Positions 51,413 through 60,641 of a stretch of DNA of 64,000 nt are shown here, piece by piece. The stretch comes from Naasia sp. SYSU D00948 (GTDB lineage: Bacteria; Actinomycetota; Actinomycetes; Actinomycetales; Microbacteriaceae). Both the position numbers and the translations under genes were made by a program. The stretch is taken from assembly GCF_017916515.1 (NCBI RefSeq), contig NZ_JAFMTA010000001.1, positions 2,407,127 to 2,471,126 on the forward strand, in the 5' to 3' direction. Numbering within the stretch: position 1 is the stretch's first letter; each line of letters begins with the position of its first letter. A model generated the notes under the pieces. That model made no database searches. It was not told where the DNA came from and was given only the letters and a program-made list of their open reading frames with translations.

Positions 51413-54076
51413 CTAGGACGCCGGGGTGCTCCGGGAGGCGATCGCAGCGAGACTCACTTCCTTGGCGAGGGTGATCGCGGCGCTCCGATTCAGTCGGCGT
51501 CCGCGCTCCACCGCGCGATCGAACTCACCTGCGGCCGGGCTGCTGCGTATCCGCTCGACCGTGCCGAGCACTGTCTCGTCGTTGACGTTCAGAAGCCCGA
51601 GACGGTCCCTGATCGCCCTGACGGCGCCGTAGAGGAGGCCGGCCTTCTCGACGTCGCCGAGTGCCGCGGCGACCCCTACGAAGCATTCGAGCCCGTACGC
51701 GACTCCCTGCTCGTGGCCGAGGCGGATCGAGAGGTCGAGCTGCCGCTCCATCAGCGGCGCGGCCTCCGGGACCCGTCCTGCCAGCAGACGCGCCCAGCCG
51801 AGATGGTTGAGGGGAAAGGTGATGAAGAAGTCGTCCTGGAACTGCTCGGATCGACGAAGCAGTTCTTCGAACATCTCCGATGCGTAACCGATGTCGCCTT
51901 GCGCGAGAGCGATTCGCCCGAGCGGCAGGAGAAGGCCGAAATCGCTGACCCAGGGATCACCAGGGATCGGCCGGCCCTCTTCGGAAAGCAGATTCGACGC
52001 TCGGCGGATGATCTCCTTGCCGTGTTCGGCCTGGGTGGGGTTGGAGACCGCGTGTGCGAAGCCCTGGAGCGCGAGCACCCGCGACTGTCGGGTCGCATCG
52101 CCGGAAGATGCCAGCAACTGGACGCTCTCATCCAGGTCCCGGATGATCCCATCGGCCGCACCCAGCATGGTGCCGAGGAATGCCCGCAGCCACAGGGCGT
52201 CAGCTCGCGCCCGCGGTGAAACCGAATCACCTGCCGCGATGATCTCGTCCAACCAGCTGCGAGCCTCTCCCAGAAGTCCTGCGATCCACCAGTACAGGTA
52301 GAGGAGGGTGGCGACGTCACTTGCCAGGTCCCACTCGTGTCGGGCGAGGAGATGCCGCACAGCGGCCCTGAGGTTGTCCCGCTCGTTGGACAGGGTTTCG
52401 ATGGCTCTCCGCTGTGTGGGCCCGGTGAGCAAGGGTGCGGTCGTGAGCGCCCACCGAGCGTAGTAGTGAGAATGCAGGTCGCGGACTTGCGCAGCATCGC
52501 CCTGTGCTTCGAGTTGCTCGGTCGCGTACTCCCGAACGGTGGCGAGGATCTGGAAGTAGGAACCACCGGCGAGATCCTGCTGGCGCACGAGACTCGCATC
52601 CACGAGAGCTTCCAGAAGCGTCAGCACGTCCGTGCCCGGTGCTGCCACCGCTTCGGCAGCTTCCAGCGAGAATCGTCCGGCGAAGACACCGAGCCGCCAG
52701 AGCATGTCCCGTTCGCCGTCGCTCAGCAGTCGAGTGCTCCATGCGATCGTGTCTCGCACGGCTCTCTGCCGAGCCGGTGCGTCGCGTTGCCCTCCCATGA
52801 GGACGGGCAGCTGATGTTGCAGTCGGTCCAGGAGGCTTGGAGGAGCGAGCAAGCGAGCGCGGGCGGCGGCGAGTTCGATTGCGAGAGGCACACCCTCGAG
52901 CCTGGTGACGATCTGTTCGACCGCCTCGACGTTCTCCTCGGTGAGCTCCAGGTCGGGCTTCACCGATCGGGCGCGCTCGATGAACAGCTCCACACTCGGA
53001 GCGAGCGGCTCGTTCGAGCCCGATGGCCTGGATTCCGGTGTCGGCAGTTCGAGTGGATCCACCGTGTAGCTGTGCTCTCCGGCGATCCGCAACAGCGCTC
53101 GGCTCGTTGCGAGGACCTTGAGGTCGGGGGCGGCATTGAGGAGCGTCGACACGATCGGTGCGGCGTCGACGACCTGCTCGAAGTTGTCGAGCACGAGGAG
53201 CATCTGCCGCCGGCTGAGCGACAGGAGGAGCTTCTGTTCCAGGGGAGCGTCGCCGGTGTCCGGCACTCCGAGCGCTTGCGCGATCGCCCCCGCCACTTGT
53301 GCCGGGTCGTCGATCGGAGCGAGTGGAACGAAGGCGATCTCCGCCGCTTCACGATGCAAGGCGCGAGCCGTCTCGATCGCGAGCCGCGTCTTGCCGATCC
53401 CGCCCGGCCCGGTGAGAGTGATGAGCCGGATGTCGGGCCGCTGCAGCAGCTCGACGAGGTGCTGGACGTCGTGTTCGCGGCCGAACAGCCGCGTCAGCGG
53501 CGCCGGGAGCCTCTGCCGCTCGGGCGACTCGGATCGGACCTCGTCGGCTGCTGGGGTGGACGCGGCACCCGGGTGCGAACGGCTGTCGTCGAACCGCTCA
53601 GCGAGGAGCACCGCGAGATCCGCGATCAGGAGTCGCGTGAGCTCCGTCGAGTCGCCGAACGGCTTGTACGAGGCGGTGTCGTCGGTGCGGATGCGGTCGA
53701 GCAGCCTGACCAGGCCCTCTTCGCGCGCCTCCGCGCTCTGCTTGACATAGATCAGCTTCGGCATGTCCGCCGGGACCAGGTTGTACTCGTCCTCCAGTCC
53801 GGACACTGCCTCGCCCGGCGCGACCCAGCCGTACTTCTGCCAGTAGATGCCCACGAAGATGTCGCTCTGTTCCAGGTACGCGCGGTACAGGGAACGCGGC
53901 GGATGCGGGCGGGCACCGAGCTCGAACATCACGGGAGCCGCTGAGATGCGCTCCACAGCGCGTCGCGCCGCCTTCCGCTCAGCAGCGAGCTCGCTGAGCG
54001 TGGAGCTCACGAAGACTCGCAGGCGCTGGTCAGGGGTGCGGATTCGGGCCCGGCGATCCGCCTTCGCCTCGCTCAT
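51413..54076 (-). CDS. DUF4062–NTPase–helical repeat protein (STAND-like)
   Basis: An 887-residue cytoplasmic protein with three parts: DUF4062 (about 18-115; RVFVSSTLSELAAERKAARR, YRAYLEQSDIFVGIYWQKYG), an AfsR/NB-ARC-type NTPase (about 190-500; Walker A GPGGIGKT 223-230, Walker B LLVLDNFE 293-300, sensor LATSR 322-326, GxP motif GVPLAIELAAARARLL 395-410) and C-terminal helical repeats (about 590-887). It has no helix-turn-helix, so it is not an AfsR regulator. Base composition is visibly lower in GC than its neighbours, suggesting transfer. Such STAND proteins sense an input and then switch an effector; DUF4062 may be that effector or adaptor. ATG 54076 chosen; 54121 is possible. Confidence 0.85.
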   Translation of the reverse strand: MSEAKADRRARIRTPDQRLRVFVSSTLSELAAERKAARRAVERISAAPVMFELGARPHPPRSLYRAYLEQSDIFVGIYWQKYGWVAPGEAVSGLEDEYNLVPADMPKLIYVKQSAEAREEGLVRLLDRIRTDDTASYKPFGDSTELTRLLIADLAVLLAERFDDSRSHPGAASTPAADEVRSESPERQRLPAPLTRLFGREHDVQHLVELLQRPDIRLITLTGPGGIGKTRLAIETARALHREAAEIAFVPLAPIDDPAQVAGAIAQALGVPDTGDAPLEQKLLLSLSRRQMLLVLDNFEQVVDAAPIVSTLLNAAPDLKVLATSRALLRIAGEHSYTVDPLELPTPESRPSGSNEPLAPSVELFIERARSVKPDLELTEENVEAVEQIVTRLEGVPLAIELAAARARLLAPPSLLDRLQHQLPVLMGGQRDAPARQRAVRDTIAWSTRLLSDGERDMLWRLGVFAGRFSLEAAEAVAAPGTDVLTLLEALVDASLVRQQDLAGGSYFQILATVREYATEQLEAQGDAAQVRDLHSHYYARWALTTAPLLTGPTQRRAIETLSNERDNLRAAVRHLLARHEWDLASDVATLLYLYWWIAGLLGEARSWLDEIIAAGDSVSPRARADALWLRAFLGTMLGAADGIIRDLDESVQLLASSGDATRQSRVLALQGFAHAVSNPTQAEHGKEIIRRASNLLSEEGRPIPGDPWVSDFGLLLPLGRIALAQGDIGYASEMFEELLRRSEQFQDDFFITFPLNHLGWARLLAGRVPEAAPLMERQLDLSIRLGHEQGVAYGLECFVGVAAALGDVEKAGLLYGAVRAIRDRLGLLNVNDETVLGTVERIRSSPAAGEFDRAVERGRRLNRSAAITLAKEVSLAAIASRSTPAS

Positions 54077-54263
54077 GGCAGTGCCTGGCACGGATCCCGG
54101 CGGGTACCGGGTCCGCAGCACCGCGGGACGAGCATCAGTGCTGTCCTGCCCACCAGGCGGACGCTACGGAGCGGCGCGCGCATCCTGCAGGGCCGGAGGT
54201 CCCGATCTCGACGCAGCGCTGCTTCGTCAGCCACGAGGGCCGACCGCGGTCGGACGGGAGGCG

Positions 54264-54461
54264 TCAGTCCTCCGGGATGTTCCAGACCGTCGGATGCAGC
54301 GCCGAGTCCGAGGGCTCCTGCTCCAAGCCGTAGCTGTGCAGCTTGCCCTCGAACTTGTGCAGGTCGACCCGATCCGGGAGCTCCTCCAGGGCCCGGTCGG
54401 CGTCCTCATCACGCCCCAACTCACGGAGCCGCTCGACGATCTCCTCCTTGTGGACCTTCAT
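54264..54461 (-). CDS. Small conserved-looking acidic protein
   Basis: A 65-residue soluble protein, MKVHKEEIVERLRELGRDED through VDLHKFEGKLHSYGLE, with a predicted helix-turn-helix-like helical hairpin at the start but no clear DNA-binding feature. GAGGGAGG lies six bases before ATG 54461, so expression is well supported. It resembles short proteins found near DUF2795-type genes; not assigned. Confidence 0.62.
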   Translation of the reverse strand: MKVHKEEIVERLRELGRDEDADRALEELPDRVDLHKFEGKLHSYGLEQEPSDSALHPTVWNIPED

Positions 54462-54647
54462 GTCGGCCTCCCTCGTATCGCGCACCATCAACGCTCGGCA
54501 GTCGGACGGATGGCAGAGCCGATGGTCCTTCCGCTGGCGGCGGCGACGGGCGCCTCGCATCCCCCGAAGACGGGCTCACGGACAGCGGAGCCGGTGCGCG
54601 ACGCTCAGAGAGCTAAACGAAGCGCTCAGGAGACGACGCCGGTCCGA
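54462..54647. other. Intergenic stretch without a recognised gene
   Basis: This stretch carries the upstream region of the minus-strand small protein and leads up to the TAGCGT hexamer of the next unit. No open frame here has a start with a ribosome site. Confidence 0.5.
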
Positions 54648-54653
54648 TAGCGT
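54648..54653 (+). promoter_or_regulatory. -10 hexamer TAGCGT before the uORF unit
   Basis: TAGCGT would start a transcript near 54660, followed by CAGGAG (54671-54676) and ATG 54681. Confidence 0.45.
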
Positions 54654-54680
54654 CGCGCCGTTCCCTCAGACAGGAGCAGA

Positions 54681-54818
54681 ATGCGCGACCGCACCGCCAC
54701 ACGTCCGCCCGCGGGCCCGAGCCGCCGCCCGGAGGACGACGGAGTCCGCTCTGTCGGCATGGCGCCCACCGCCGGCACCGCGCGAGCGGCCGCCTCGACT
54801 CACCCGCACCGACGATGA
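54681..54818 (+). CDS. 45-codon upstream ORF coupled to the nitroreductase-like gene
   Basis: ATG 54681 follows CAGGAGCAGA at ideal distance and the frame runs 45 codons (rich in Arg, Pro, Ala; MRDRTATRPPAGPSRR…) to a TGA that overlaps the next ATG (ATGA at 54815). No domain is recognised. It may be a small gene product, a leader peptide controlling the next genes, or simply a translational feeder; the following gene has no Shine-Dalgarno of its own. Confidence 0.5.
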   Translation: MRDRTATRPPAGPSRRPEDDGVRSVGMAPTAGTARAAASTHPHRR

Positions 54819-55879
54819 GCGCCCCCGAGCGAGCGATGCCCTTCGTAGTCCACACCGACACCTCGCCCTGGTCCCGCATCGTCGAGGACGCCCGCCACTA
54901 CCCGTCGCCCCACAACTCGCAGCCCATCAAGCTGCGCCTCCTCGACGAGCGCACCGCCGAGATCTACTACGACCTCGACCTCGGGCTCCCTGCCGAGTCC
55001 TTCGGCATCCCCTTCGGCCACGTCTGCGCCGGCGTGTTCCTCGAGGGTCTGCACACCGTCGCCGCGGGCCTCGGATACTCCGTCACCGAGCGGCTCGATG
55101 CCGGCGACCTCGACTTCGGCAGCGAGAAGCGCCTGCACTCCCTCGGCATCGTGACCCTCACGCCGCAGCCGGTGACGGAGGAAGCCCGGGAGCGGCACCG
55201 TCTCTTCCTGAAGCGCCGCACCTCCCGGCGGCCCTACGACCGCACCCTGGTCCCCGACGAGGTGCTCCGCTCTGCGAGCGCCGTCGCCGCGCAGGGCGGC
55301 CAGGTCTTCCGCACGACCGCCGACGCGGGCGTGGTCCGGGAGCTGATCCGCATCAACCAGTCGACGCTCTTCTCCGACCTGCAGAACGACGCGGTGTACG
55401 GCGAGATCATGACCTGGCTGCGGTTCAGCCGGGGCGAGGCGCGGAAGCGCGGCGACGGGCTGAGCGCCGAGGCGATGCTCATGCCGGGTCGCGTGCTCAA
55501 GTTCGCGATGGGACACCGCGAGCTGTGGCAGGCGCCCGTCATCGGGGCGGCGCTCCGGGGGATCTACCTGAACACGATGCGCGGGGTGCGGCAGCTGGGG
55601 TGGCTCGAGGGGCCGTTCGCCGGTCCGGCCGACTACATCGAGGCGGGACGGACCTTTCTCCGGCTCTGGCTGGACCTCACCGCGAACGGCGTGTACCTGC
55701 ATCCCTTCGGCACCGTGATCACGAACCCCGCGTCGCACCGGGCTTTCGCGCATGCGGTGTCGGCGCAGGAGGGCGATGGCCGGATGGCGTGGATGCTCTT
55801 CCGCTTCGGCTACAGCAAGCGTCCTCCCGTCGCCCACCGCCGTCCGGCCGCCGCCATGCTGATCGGAGCGCCGAGGTGA
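54815..55879 (+). CDS. Nitroreductase-fold protein (Acg-like FMN-binding family)
   Basis: A 354-residue protein with two weakly alike nitroreductase halves, as in Acg-type proteins. SPHNSQPIKLRLLD (about 31-44) is the FMN-binding start, RRTSRRPYDRTLV (about 133-145) the second R-x-S-x-R motif, and TANGVYLHPFGTV a later conserved stretch. Related proteins sequester or reduce with FMN under stress; some act as tailoring enzymes. It is followed, with a GTGA overlap, by an adenylate-forming ligase, so the two probably work on one substrate. Confidence 0.82.
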   Translation: MSAPERAMPFVVHTDTSPWSRIVEDARHYPSPHNSQPIKLRLLDERTAEIYYDLDLGLPAESFGIPFGHVCAGVFLEGLHTVAAGLGYSVTERLDAGDLDFGSEKRLHSLGIVTLTPQPVTEEARERHRLFLKRRTSRRPYDRTLVPDEVLRSASAVAAQGGQVFRTTADAGVVRELIRINQSTLFSDLQNDAVYGEIMTWLRFSRGEARKRGDGLSAEAMLMPGRVLKFAMGHRELWQAPVIGAALRGIYLNTMRGVRQLGWLEGPFAGPADYIEAGRTFLRLWLDLTANGVYLHPFGTVITNPASHRAFAHAVSAQEGDGRMAWMLFRFGYSKRPPVAHRRPAAAMLIGAPR

Positions 55880-57462
55880 GGCGGGCGCTGCTCTTCGCCT
55901 TCATGCGGATCGTCGACGCCGTCGTCAAGCCGCTCACCTACAGCGTCCACACGCACAAGCTGCTGCTGGCTCCCGGTATCGAGCCGTGGCGATGGGCGCT
56001 CGGGCGCCTGCGGGGCTGGCACACGTTCGAGCTCGCGGCCCGGCAGGTGCCCGCCTATCGCGCCTTCCTCGCCGAGCGGGGCTTCCCCCGGCGGCTCCGG
56101 TTCCGCGGCTCGCTGGCCGCGGCCTTCGCGACCATCCCCGAGATGGACAAGGACTCGTACATCAAGCGCTGGAGCATCCCGGAGCGCAGCTTCGGCGGCC
56201 GGTTGCCCCGCCGCGGAGTGGTGGTCGACGAGTCGTCCGGCAGCTCGGGCGTGCCGACGAGCTGGGTGCGCGCTCGCCCTGAGCGGCTCGCGACCCGTCG
56301 GCTGCTCCAGGTGGGCTTCGCGCGCACGGCGAGCACCCTCACCAAGCAGCCGTTCGTGCTCAACGCGTTCTCTCTCGGCGCGTGGGCCACCGGGATGAAC
56401 GTCACGTCCTCGCTGACCGAGGCGACGATGATCAAGTCGATCGGGCCGGACAGGAACAAGATCATCGCGACGATGAAGGAGTTCGGGACCGGCTACACCT
56501 ACATCATCCTGAGCTACCCGCCCTTCCTGAAGGCGCTGTTCGACGATGACCGGCTCGACTGGTCGCAGTACGACATCGTCGCGGCGTTCGGCGGCGAGGG
56601 CATCAGCGAGAACATGCGGAGCCACATCCTCCGCTACGCCCACAGCGCGTACGGGTCCTACGGCGCGAGCGACCTCGAGATCAACCTGGCGATCGAGACC
56701 GACTTCACGGTCGCGCTGCGCAGGGCCATCGCGGAGGACCCGGAGCTCGCCGCCCGCGTCAGCAAGCTGGGGGAGTACGGAGTGCTCCCGATGGTGTTCC
56801 AGTTCAACCCGTTCGACTACCTCATCGAGACGAACGGGGCCGGCGAGCTCGTCATCACCATCGTCCGCGAGCAGAACATCAACCCGCGCATCCGCTACAA
56901 CATCCACGATCGCGGCCACGTGATGCGGGTGCGCGACGTGATGCCGATCCTGCGCCGGCTGGGCCACCAGGCGGTGATCGACCAGAAGTTCCTCGACCTG
57001 CCCCTCCTGTTCCACTACGGTCGCTCGGACCTCTCGGTGGACTACAACGGCGCGGTGGTCGCGCCGGACGCCCTGCGCGACGTGATCTACGGGGACCCCA
57101 CGCTCGTCGAGGCCGTCGAGAACCACCGGCTCATCAGCTTCGAGGACGAGCGCGGCGACCGGCAGCTGCACATCGCGCTGCAGCTCACGGAGGCCGCGAC
57201 GGCGCGGGGGATGCTCGACGAGGAGCGGTTCCGCCGTCTCGTCGTGGCCGAGCTGCGGCGGAGGAACGGCGACTTCCACAACGCAGTGCTCACGGCGCCC
57301 GAGGGGACGCTGCCGACGGTCGCCTTCTACGGCTACCGCACCGGACCGTTCGTCCGGGACGGCGCGAAGCTCAAGAACGAGTACGTCTGGCAGCTCGGCG
57401 CCGGCGAGACGGCGCGCTGGAACCTCGACCTGACGCACGTGGCGCCCCGGCGGAACGACTAG
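55876..57462 (+). CDS. Adenylate-forming ligase of the phenylacetate-CoA ligase type
   Basis: A 528-residue ANL-superfamily-like protein. The nucleotide loop is DESSGSSGVPTSWVR (about 116-130), the central motif SAYGSYGASDLE (about 257-268), and RIRYNIHDRGHVMRV (about 336-350) carries the conserved Asp-x-Gly. It would activate an acyl substrate as AMP ester, then load it onto CoA or a carrier. GTG 55876 overlaps the nitroreductase stop. No PKS/NRPS gene or carrier is adjacent, and its length exceeds simple PaaK (about 430). Confidence 0.82.
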   Translation: MRRALLFAFMRIVDAVVKPLTYSVHTHKLLLAPGIEPWRWALGRLRGWHTFELAARQVPAYRAFLAERGFPRRLRFRGSLAAAFATIPEMDKDSYIKRWSIPERSFGGRLPRRGVVVDESSGSSGVPTSWVRARPERLATRRLLQVGFARTASTLTKQPFVLNAFSLGAWATGMNVTSSLTEATMIKSIGPDRNKIIATMKEFGTGYTYIILSYPPFLKALFDDDRLDWSQYDIVAAFGGEGISENMRSHILRYAHSAYGSYGASDLEINLAIETDFTVALRRAIAEDPELAARVSKLGEYGVLPMVFQFNPFDYLIETNGAGELVITIVREQNINPRIRYNIHDRGHVMRVRDVMPILRRLGHQAVIDQKFLDLPLLFHYGRSDLSVDYNGAVVAPDALRDVIYGDPTLVEAVENHRLISFEDERGDRQLHIALQLTEAATARGMLDEERFRRLVVAELRRRNGDFHNAVLTAPEGTLPTVAFYGYRTGPFVRDGAKLKNEYVWQLGAGETARWNLDLTHVAPRRND

Positions 57463-57471
57463 CGCGGCGGC

Positions 57472-57876
57472 TCAGTCGCTCCGCGTGAGACCGAGCACCG
57501 CCATCGCGGCGGCGAGCAGGATCGCGACGGCGTGCAGGACGGTGCGGTCGTCCGGGCGCCGGAAGGAGTCCCGGACGTTCCTCTCGAGGAGGTACCCGGC
57601 GAGGTAGAACAGTCCCAGCGCGCCCACCGCCCGTGGCACCCAGGGACGCGCCCTGCCGAACAGGGAGAGGATTCCGGCGAGGTGGGCCGCGAGCATCGGC
57701 CACGGGGCGGCCATCCCCGAGCCGAAGACCCACATGTCCTTCACGACGTCGTCCGGCTTCCGCCGGAGGAAGGGCAGCTCGGCGGGGATGCGGTCGCGGA
57801 TGCCGCGACGGGCGCCGGTCAGGTGCACGGCCAGTTGCGCGGCTGAGATCACCGCGAGCGGGTTCACCATGGTCAT
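57472..57876 (-). CDS. Hypothetical membrane protein
   Basis: A 134-residue protein with four hydrophobic segments (about 5-20, 50-70, 78-98, 112-130). It is convergent with the ligase (10 bases between stops). ATG 57876 or ATG 57870 may be used; no clear Shine-Dalgarno. No family recognised. Confidence 0.6.
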   Translation of the reverse strand: MTMVNPLAVISAAQLAVHLTGARRGIRDRIPAELPFLRRKPDDVVKDMWVFGSGMAAPWPMLAAHLAGILSLFGRARPWVPRAVGALGLFYLAGYLLERNVRDSFRRPDDRTVLHAVAILLAAAMAVLGLTRSD

Positions 57877-58030
57877 GCGCGCTGAGGCGCCTGGTCGACC
57901 GCGTCTGCGGTCCGGATCCGGCGGGATGGCCGGCACGGCGGTGGCCGGAGAAGGCTGCGCTGAAGTCTCACTCCGCGGACGCTAGGCCCGGTCCCTCGGG
58001 CGTGGCAGGGCCTGAGGTCCTGCTGGGTCG

Positions 58031-58870
58031 TCACCACTCGCCGAACATGCGGCGACCCCACGAGACGACCTGGCGGGGATAGGACGCGGGGAGGAGCCGG
58101 ACGAGCCGGTCCACGGAGTGCGCCTGGGCGATCAGCACCCGCGGCTTCTTCCGCTCCACGGCGCGCAGGATGATCCTCGCCGCGTCCTCCGGGGAGGTCC
58201 TGAACAGTCTCCGCTCGTAGACCTCGACCCGCTTGAGGTGCTCCGCTGGGATGGCGGCGCTCCCCGGTCCGTACGCCGACCGGGTGATGTTGGTGCGAAC
58301 GCCGCCGGGATGGACGACCGTGACGGCGACGGGGAGCCGGGCGGCCAGCATCTCGGTCCGCAGCGCCTCCGTGAAGCCGCGGACGGCGAACTTCGAGGTG
58401 ATGTACGGCGCGAGGCGCGGCTGGGCCATGAAGCCGTTGAGGCTGGAGACGTTGACCACGTGCCCGTCGCCGGAAGCGATCAGGTGCGGCAGGAACTCCT
58501 TGGTGCCGTGCACGACGCCCCACAGGTTGACCGCGAGCACCCGCTCGAACGCCTCGTAGTCCGTCTCGGCGATCGTGAGGGCGCCCCCCGCGATCCCCGC
58601 GTTGTTGTACACCTGGTGCACGACGCCGAAGCGCTCCGCGACCTGCGCCGCGAACGCGGCCACCGCGTCCCGTTCGGAGACGTCGAGGGTCACGGGGAGG
58701 ACCTCGGTGCCCCGTGACCGCAGCAGCTCCGCCGTGTCGTGCAGGCCGCGCTCGTCCCAGTCGGCGATCGCAAGCCGAGCGCCGCGCCCGGCGAGGCCCG
58801 ATGCGAGGGCGCGACCGATGCCGGAGCCGGCGCCTGTCACCACCGCGACCTTCCTCGTGAAGCTGCTCAC
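58031..58870 (-). CDS. Short-chain dehydrogenase/reductase (SDR)
   Basis: A 279-residue NAD(P)-dependent oxidoreductase: cofactor loop TGAGSGIG (12-19), NNAG (89-92), catalytic Ser142/143 in NVSSLNG, Tyr156 and Lys160 in YITSK. The late stretch up to GRRMFGEW is like classical SDRs with a C-terminal extension that may touch membranes. Start GTG 58870 has AAAGGAG upstream; the ATG at 58909 has not. Substrate unknown. Confidence 0.93.
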   Translation of the reverse strand: MSSFTRKVAVVTGAGSGIGRALASGLAGRGARLAIADWDERGLHDTAELLRSRGTEVLPVTLDVSERDAVAAFAAQVAERFGVVHQVYNNAGIAGGALTIAETDYEAFERVLAVNLWGVVHGTKEFLPHLIASGDGHVVNVSSLNGFMAQPRLAPYITSKFAVRGFTEALRTEMLAARLPVAVTVVHPGGVRTNITRSAYGPGSAAIPAEHLKRVEVYERRLFRTSPEDAARIILRAVERKKPRVLIAQAHSVDRLVRLLPASYPRQVVSWGRRMFGEW

Positions 58871-59040
58871 GGAGGCTCCTTTCCGCGCTCGCAGGGACTG
58901 ACCCATCATCCGGCCTCCGCACCGCCATCGGTGGTCAGCACATCCGTCCGCGCTCCGTCAATGGGGCACCGGGATTCGGGCCCGCCGGGGTAGGAATTCG
59001 GGACGGCGCTCCCCGCGCCGGCTCCGACTCGAAGGCCAGG

Positions 59041-60609
59041 ATGACCGACCTCACCCCACCACGGACCGACTCCTCCGCTCCCTCGCGGGAGAACGCCGGA
59101 GGGGAGGGGGACGCGAGGCTCCGGCGCGGAGTCGGCTCCTTCGGGTCGTTCGCGGCCGGCTTCTCGTTCGTCTCGATCCTCACGACGGTCTTCCAGCTCT
59201 TCGGTCTGGGATTCGGCTTCGGAGGGGCGGCGTTCTTCTGGACCTGGCCGCTCGTGTTCGCCGGGCAGCTCCTCGTCTCCCTGTGCTTCGCCGAGCTCGT
59301 GGCCCGCTATCCGATCTCCGGCGCGATCTTCCAGTGGTCCAGCCGCCTCGCCGGGACGGACTTCGGCTGGTTCACGGGCTGGGTCATGGTGATCGGGCAG
59401 ATCCTCACGGTCGCGACCGCCGCGATCGCCCTGCAGACCGTGCTCCCGCACATCTGGCCCGGCTTCCAGATCGTGGGCGGCCCCGGCGCCTCCTCCGATC
59501 CCACGAGCGCCACAGGTGCCCAGAACGCGGTGCTGCTCGGCCTCGGCGTCCTCGTGATCACGACGGTGATCAACGCCGTCGGCGTCCGCCTGATGGCGAT
59601 CTTCAACTCGGTCGGCGTGACCGTCGAGATCCTCGGCGTGATGGCCCTGATCGTCGTGCTGCTGCTCAACGCACAGCGTGGCCCGGAGATCGTGCTCACG
59701 AACACCGGCGCGGCGGAGGGGCCCTACCTGCCGCTCTGGCTCGCCTCCTCGCTCGTGGCGGCATACGTGCTCGTGGGACTCGACTCCGCCGGGGAGCTGT
59801 CCGAGGAGACCCGCAATCCGCGGCGGACGACGCCGCGGACGATCATCCGGGCGCTGATCGCGTCCGGACTCGGCGGTCTCCTGCTCATGCTCGCCGGGAT
59901 CCTGGCGGCACCGAGCCTCACGAACGGGTCCCTCGCGCATGGAGGTCTCGCCTGGGTGCTCCTCAACGGCGTCGGCGGCCTCGGAGCCCAGGTCCTGCTG
60001 CTGACCGTGGCGATGGCGATCTTCGCCTGCACGCTCGCAGTGCAGGCCTCCGGCACCCGCATGCTCTTCTCCATGGCCCGTGAAGGCACCCTGCCGTTCT
60101 CGTCCGCGCTCAGCAGCGTCTCTCCGCGCACCGGAACCCCCGTGTGGTCGGTCGTCGTCGTCGGGGCGGGCGCCGCCATCACGCTCGCGGTGAACTGGAA
60201 CCAGCAGGCCGTCTTCACCGCCCTCGCCTCGACGGCCGTCGCGATGCTGTACCTGGCCTACCTCGGTGTGACGCTGCCGCTGCTGCTGAAGCGGATGCGG
60301 CGGGGCGGTCTCGAGCGGGGCGTGGCGGAGGACGGCCGCCCCCTCTTCTCGCTGGGCCGTCTCGGGGTCCCGCTCACGCTCACCGCGGTGCTGTACCAGA
60401 TCGGCATGGTGGTGAACCTGCTCTGGCCACGGGCCGAGATCTACGACCTCACCGGGGGCACGTGGTGGCTGCAGTGGAGCGCGCTGCTCTTCCTCGGCCT
60501 GATCCTCCTGGTCGGGAGCGGCATCCACTTCCGTACACGACTGCGGCGGCGCGGACCGATCGTGCTCGAGCCCGTCGAGACGTCCGCTCAGCCGGGCGAG
60601 ATCGCGTGA
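59041..60609 (+). CDS. APC family amino acid permease
   Basis: A 522-residue transporter with about twelve to thirteen membrane helices. The first helix SFGSFAAGFSFVSILTTVFQLFGLG carries the unwound APC-fold region; LVAAYVLVGLDSAGELSEETRNPRR (about 236-260) is the consensus loop. It probably imports amino acids or amines (GABA-permease/BAT1-like). GAAGGCCAGG lies right before ATG 59041. Confidence 0.9.
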   Translation: MTDLTPPRTDSSAPSRENAGGEGDARLRRGVGSFGSFAAGFSFVSILTTVFQLFGLGFGFGGAAFFWTWPLVFAGQLLVSLCFAELVARYPISGAIFQWSSRLAGTDFGWFTGWVMVIGQILTVATAAIALQTVLPHIWPGFQIVGGPGASSDPTSATGAQNAVLLGLGVLVITTVINAVGVRLMAIFNSVGVTVEILGVMALIVVLLLNAQRGPEIVLTNTGAAEGPYLPLWLASSLVAAYVLVGLDSAGELSEETRNPRRTTPRTIIRALIASGLGGLLLMLAGILAAPSLTNGSLAHGGLAWVLLNGVGGLGAQVLLLTVAMAIFACTLAVQASGTRMLFSMAREGTLPFSSALSSVSPRTGTPVWSVVVVGAGAAITLAVNWNQQAVFTALASTAVAMLYLAYLGVTLPLLLKRMRRGGLERGVAEDGRPLFSLGRLGVPLTLTAVLYQIGMVVNLLWPRAEIYDLTGGTWWLQWSALLFLGLILLVGSGIHFRTRLRRRGPIVLEPVETSAQPGEIA

Positions 60610-60641
60610 GGAACCTGCGCCGCTGATCGGCACCCCGGGCG

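Noticed and set aside
51413-54076. AfsR/SARP transcriptional activator
   Set aside because: The NTPase and repeats are alike, but the N-terminus is DUF4062 and no DNA-binding domain is present.
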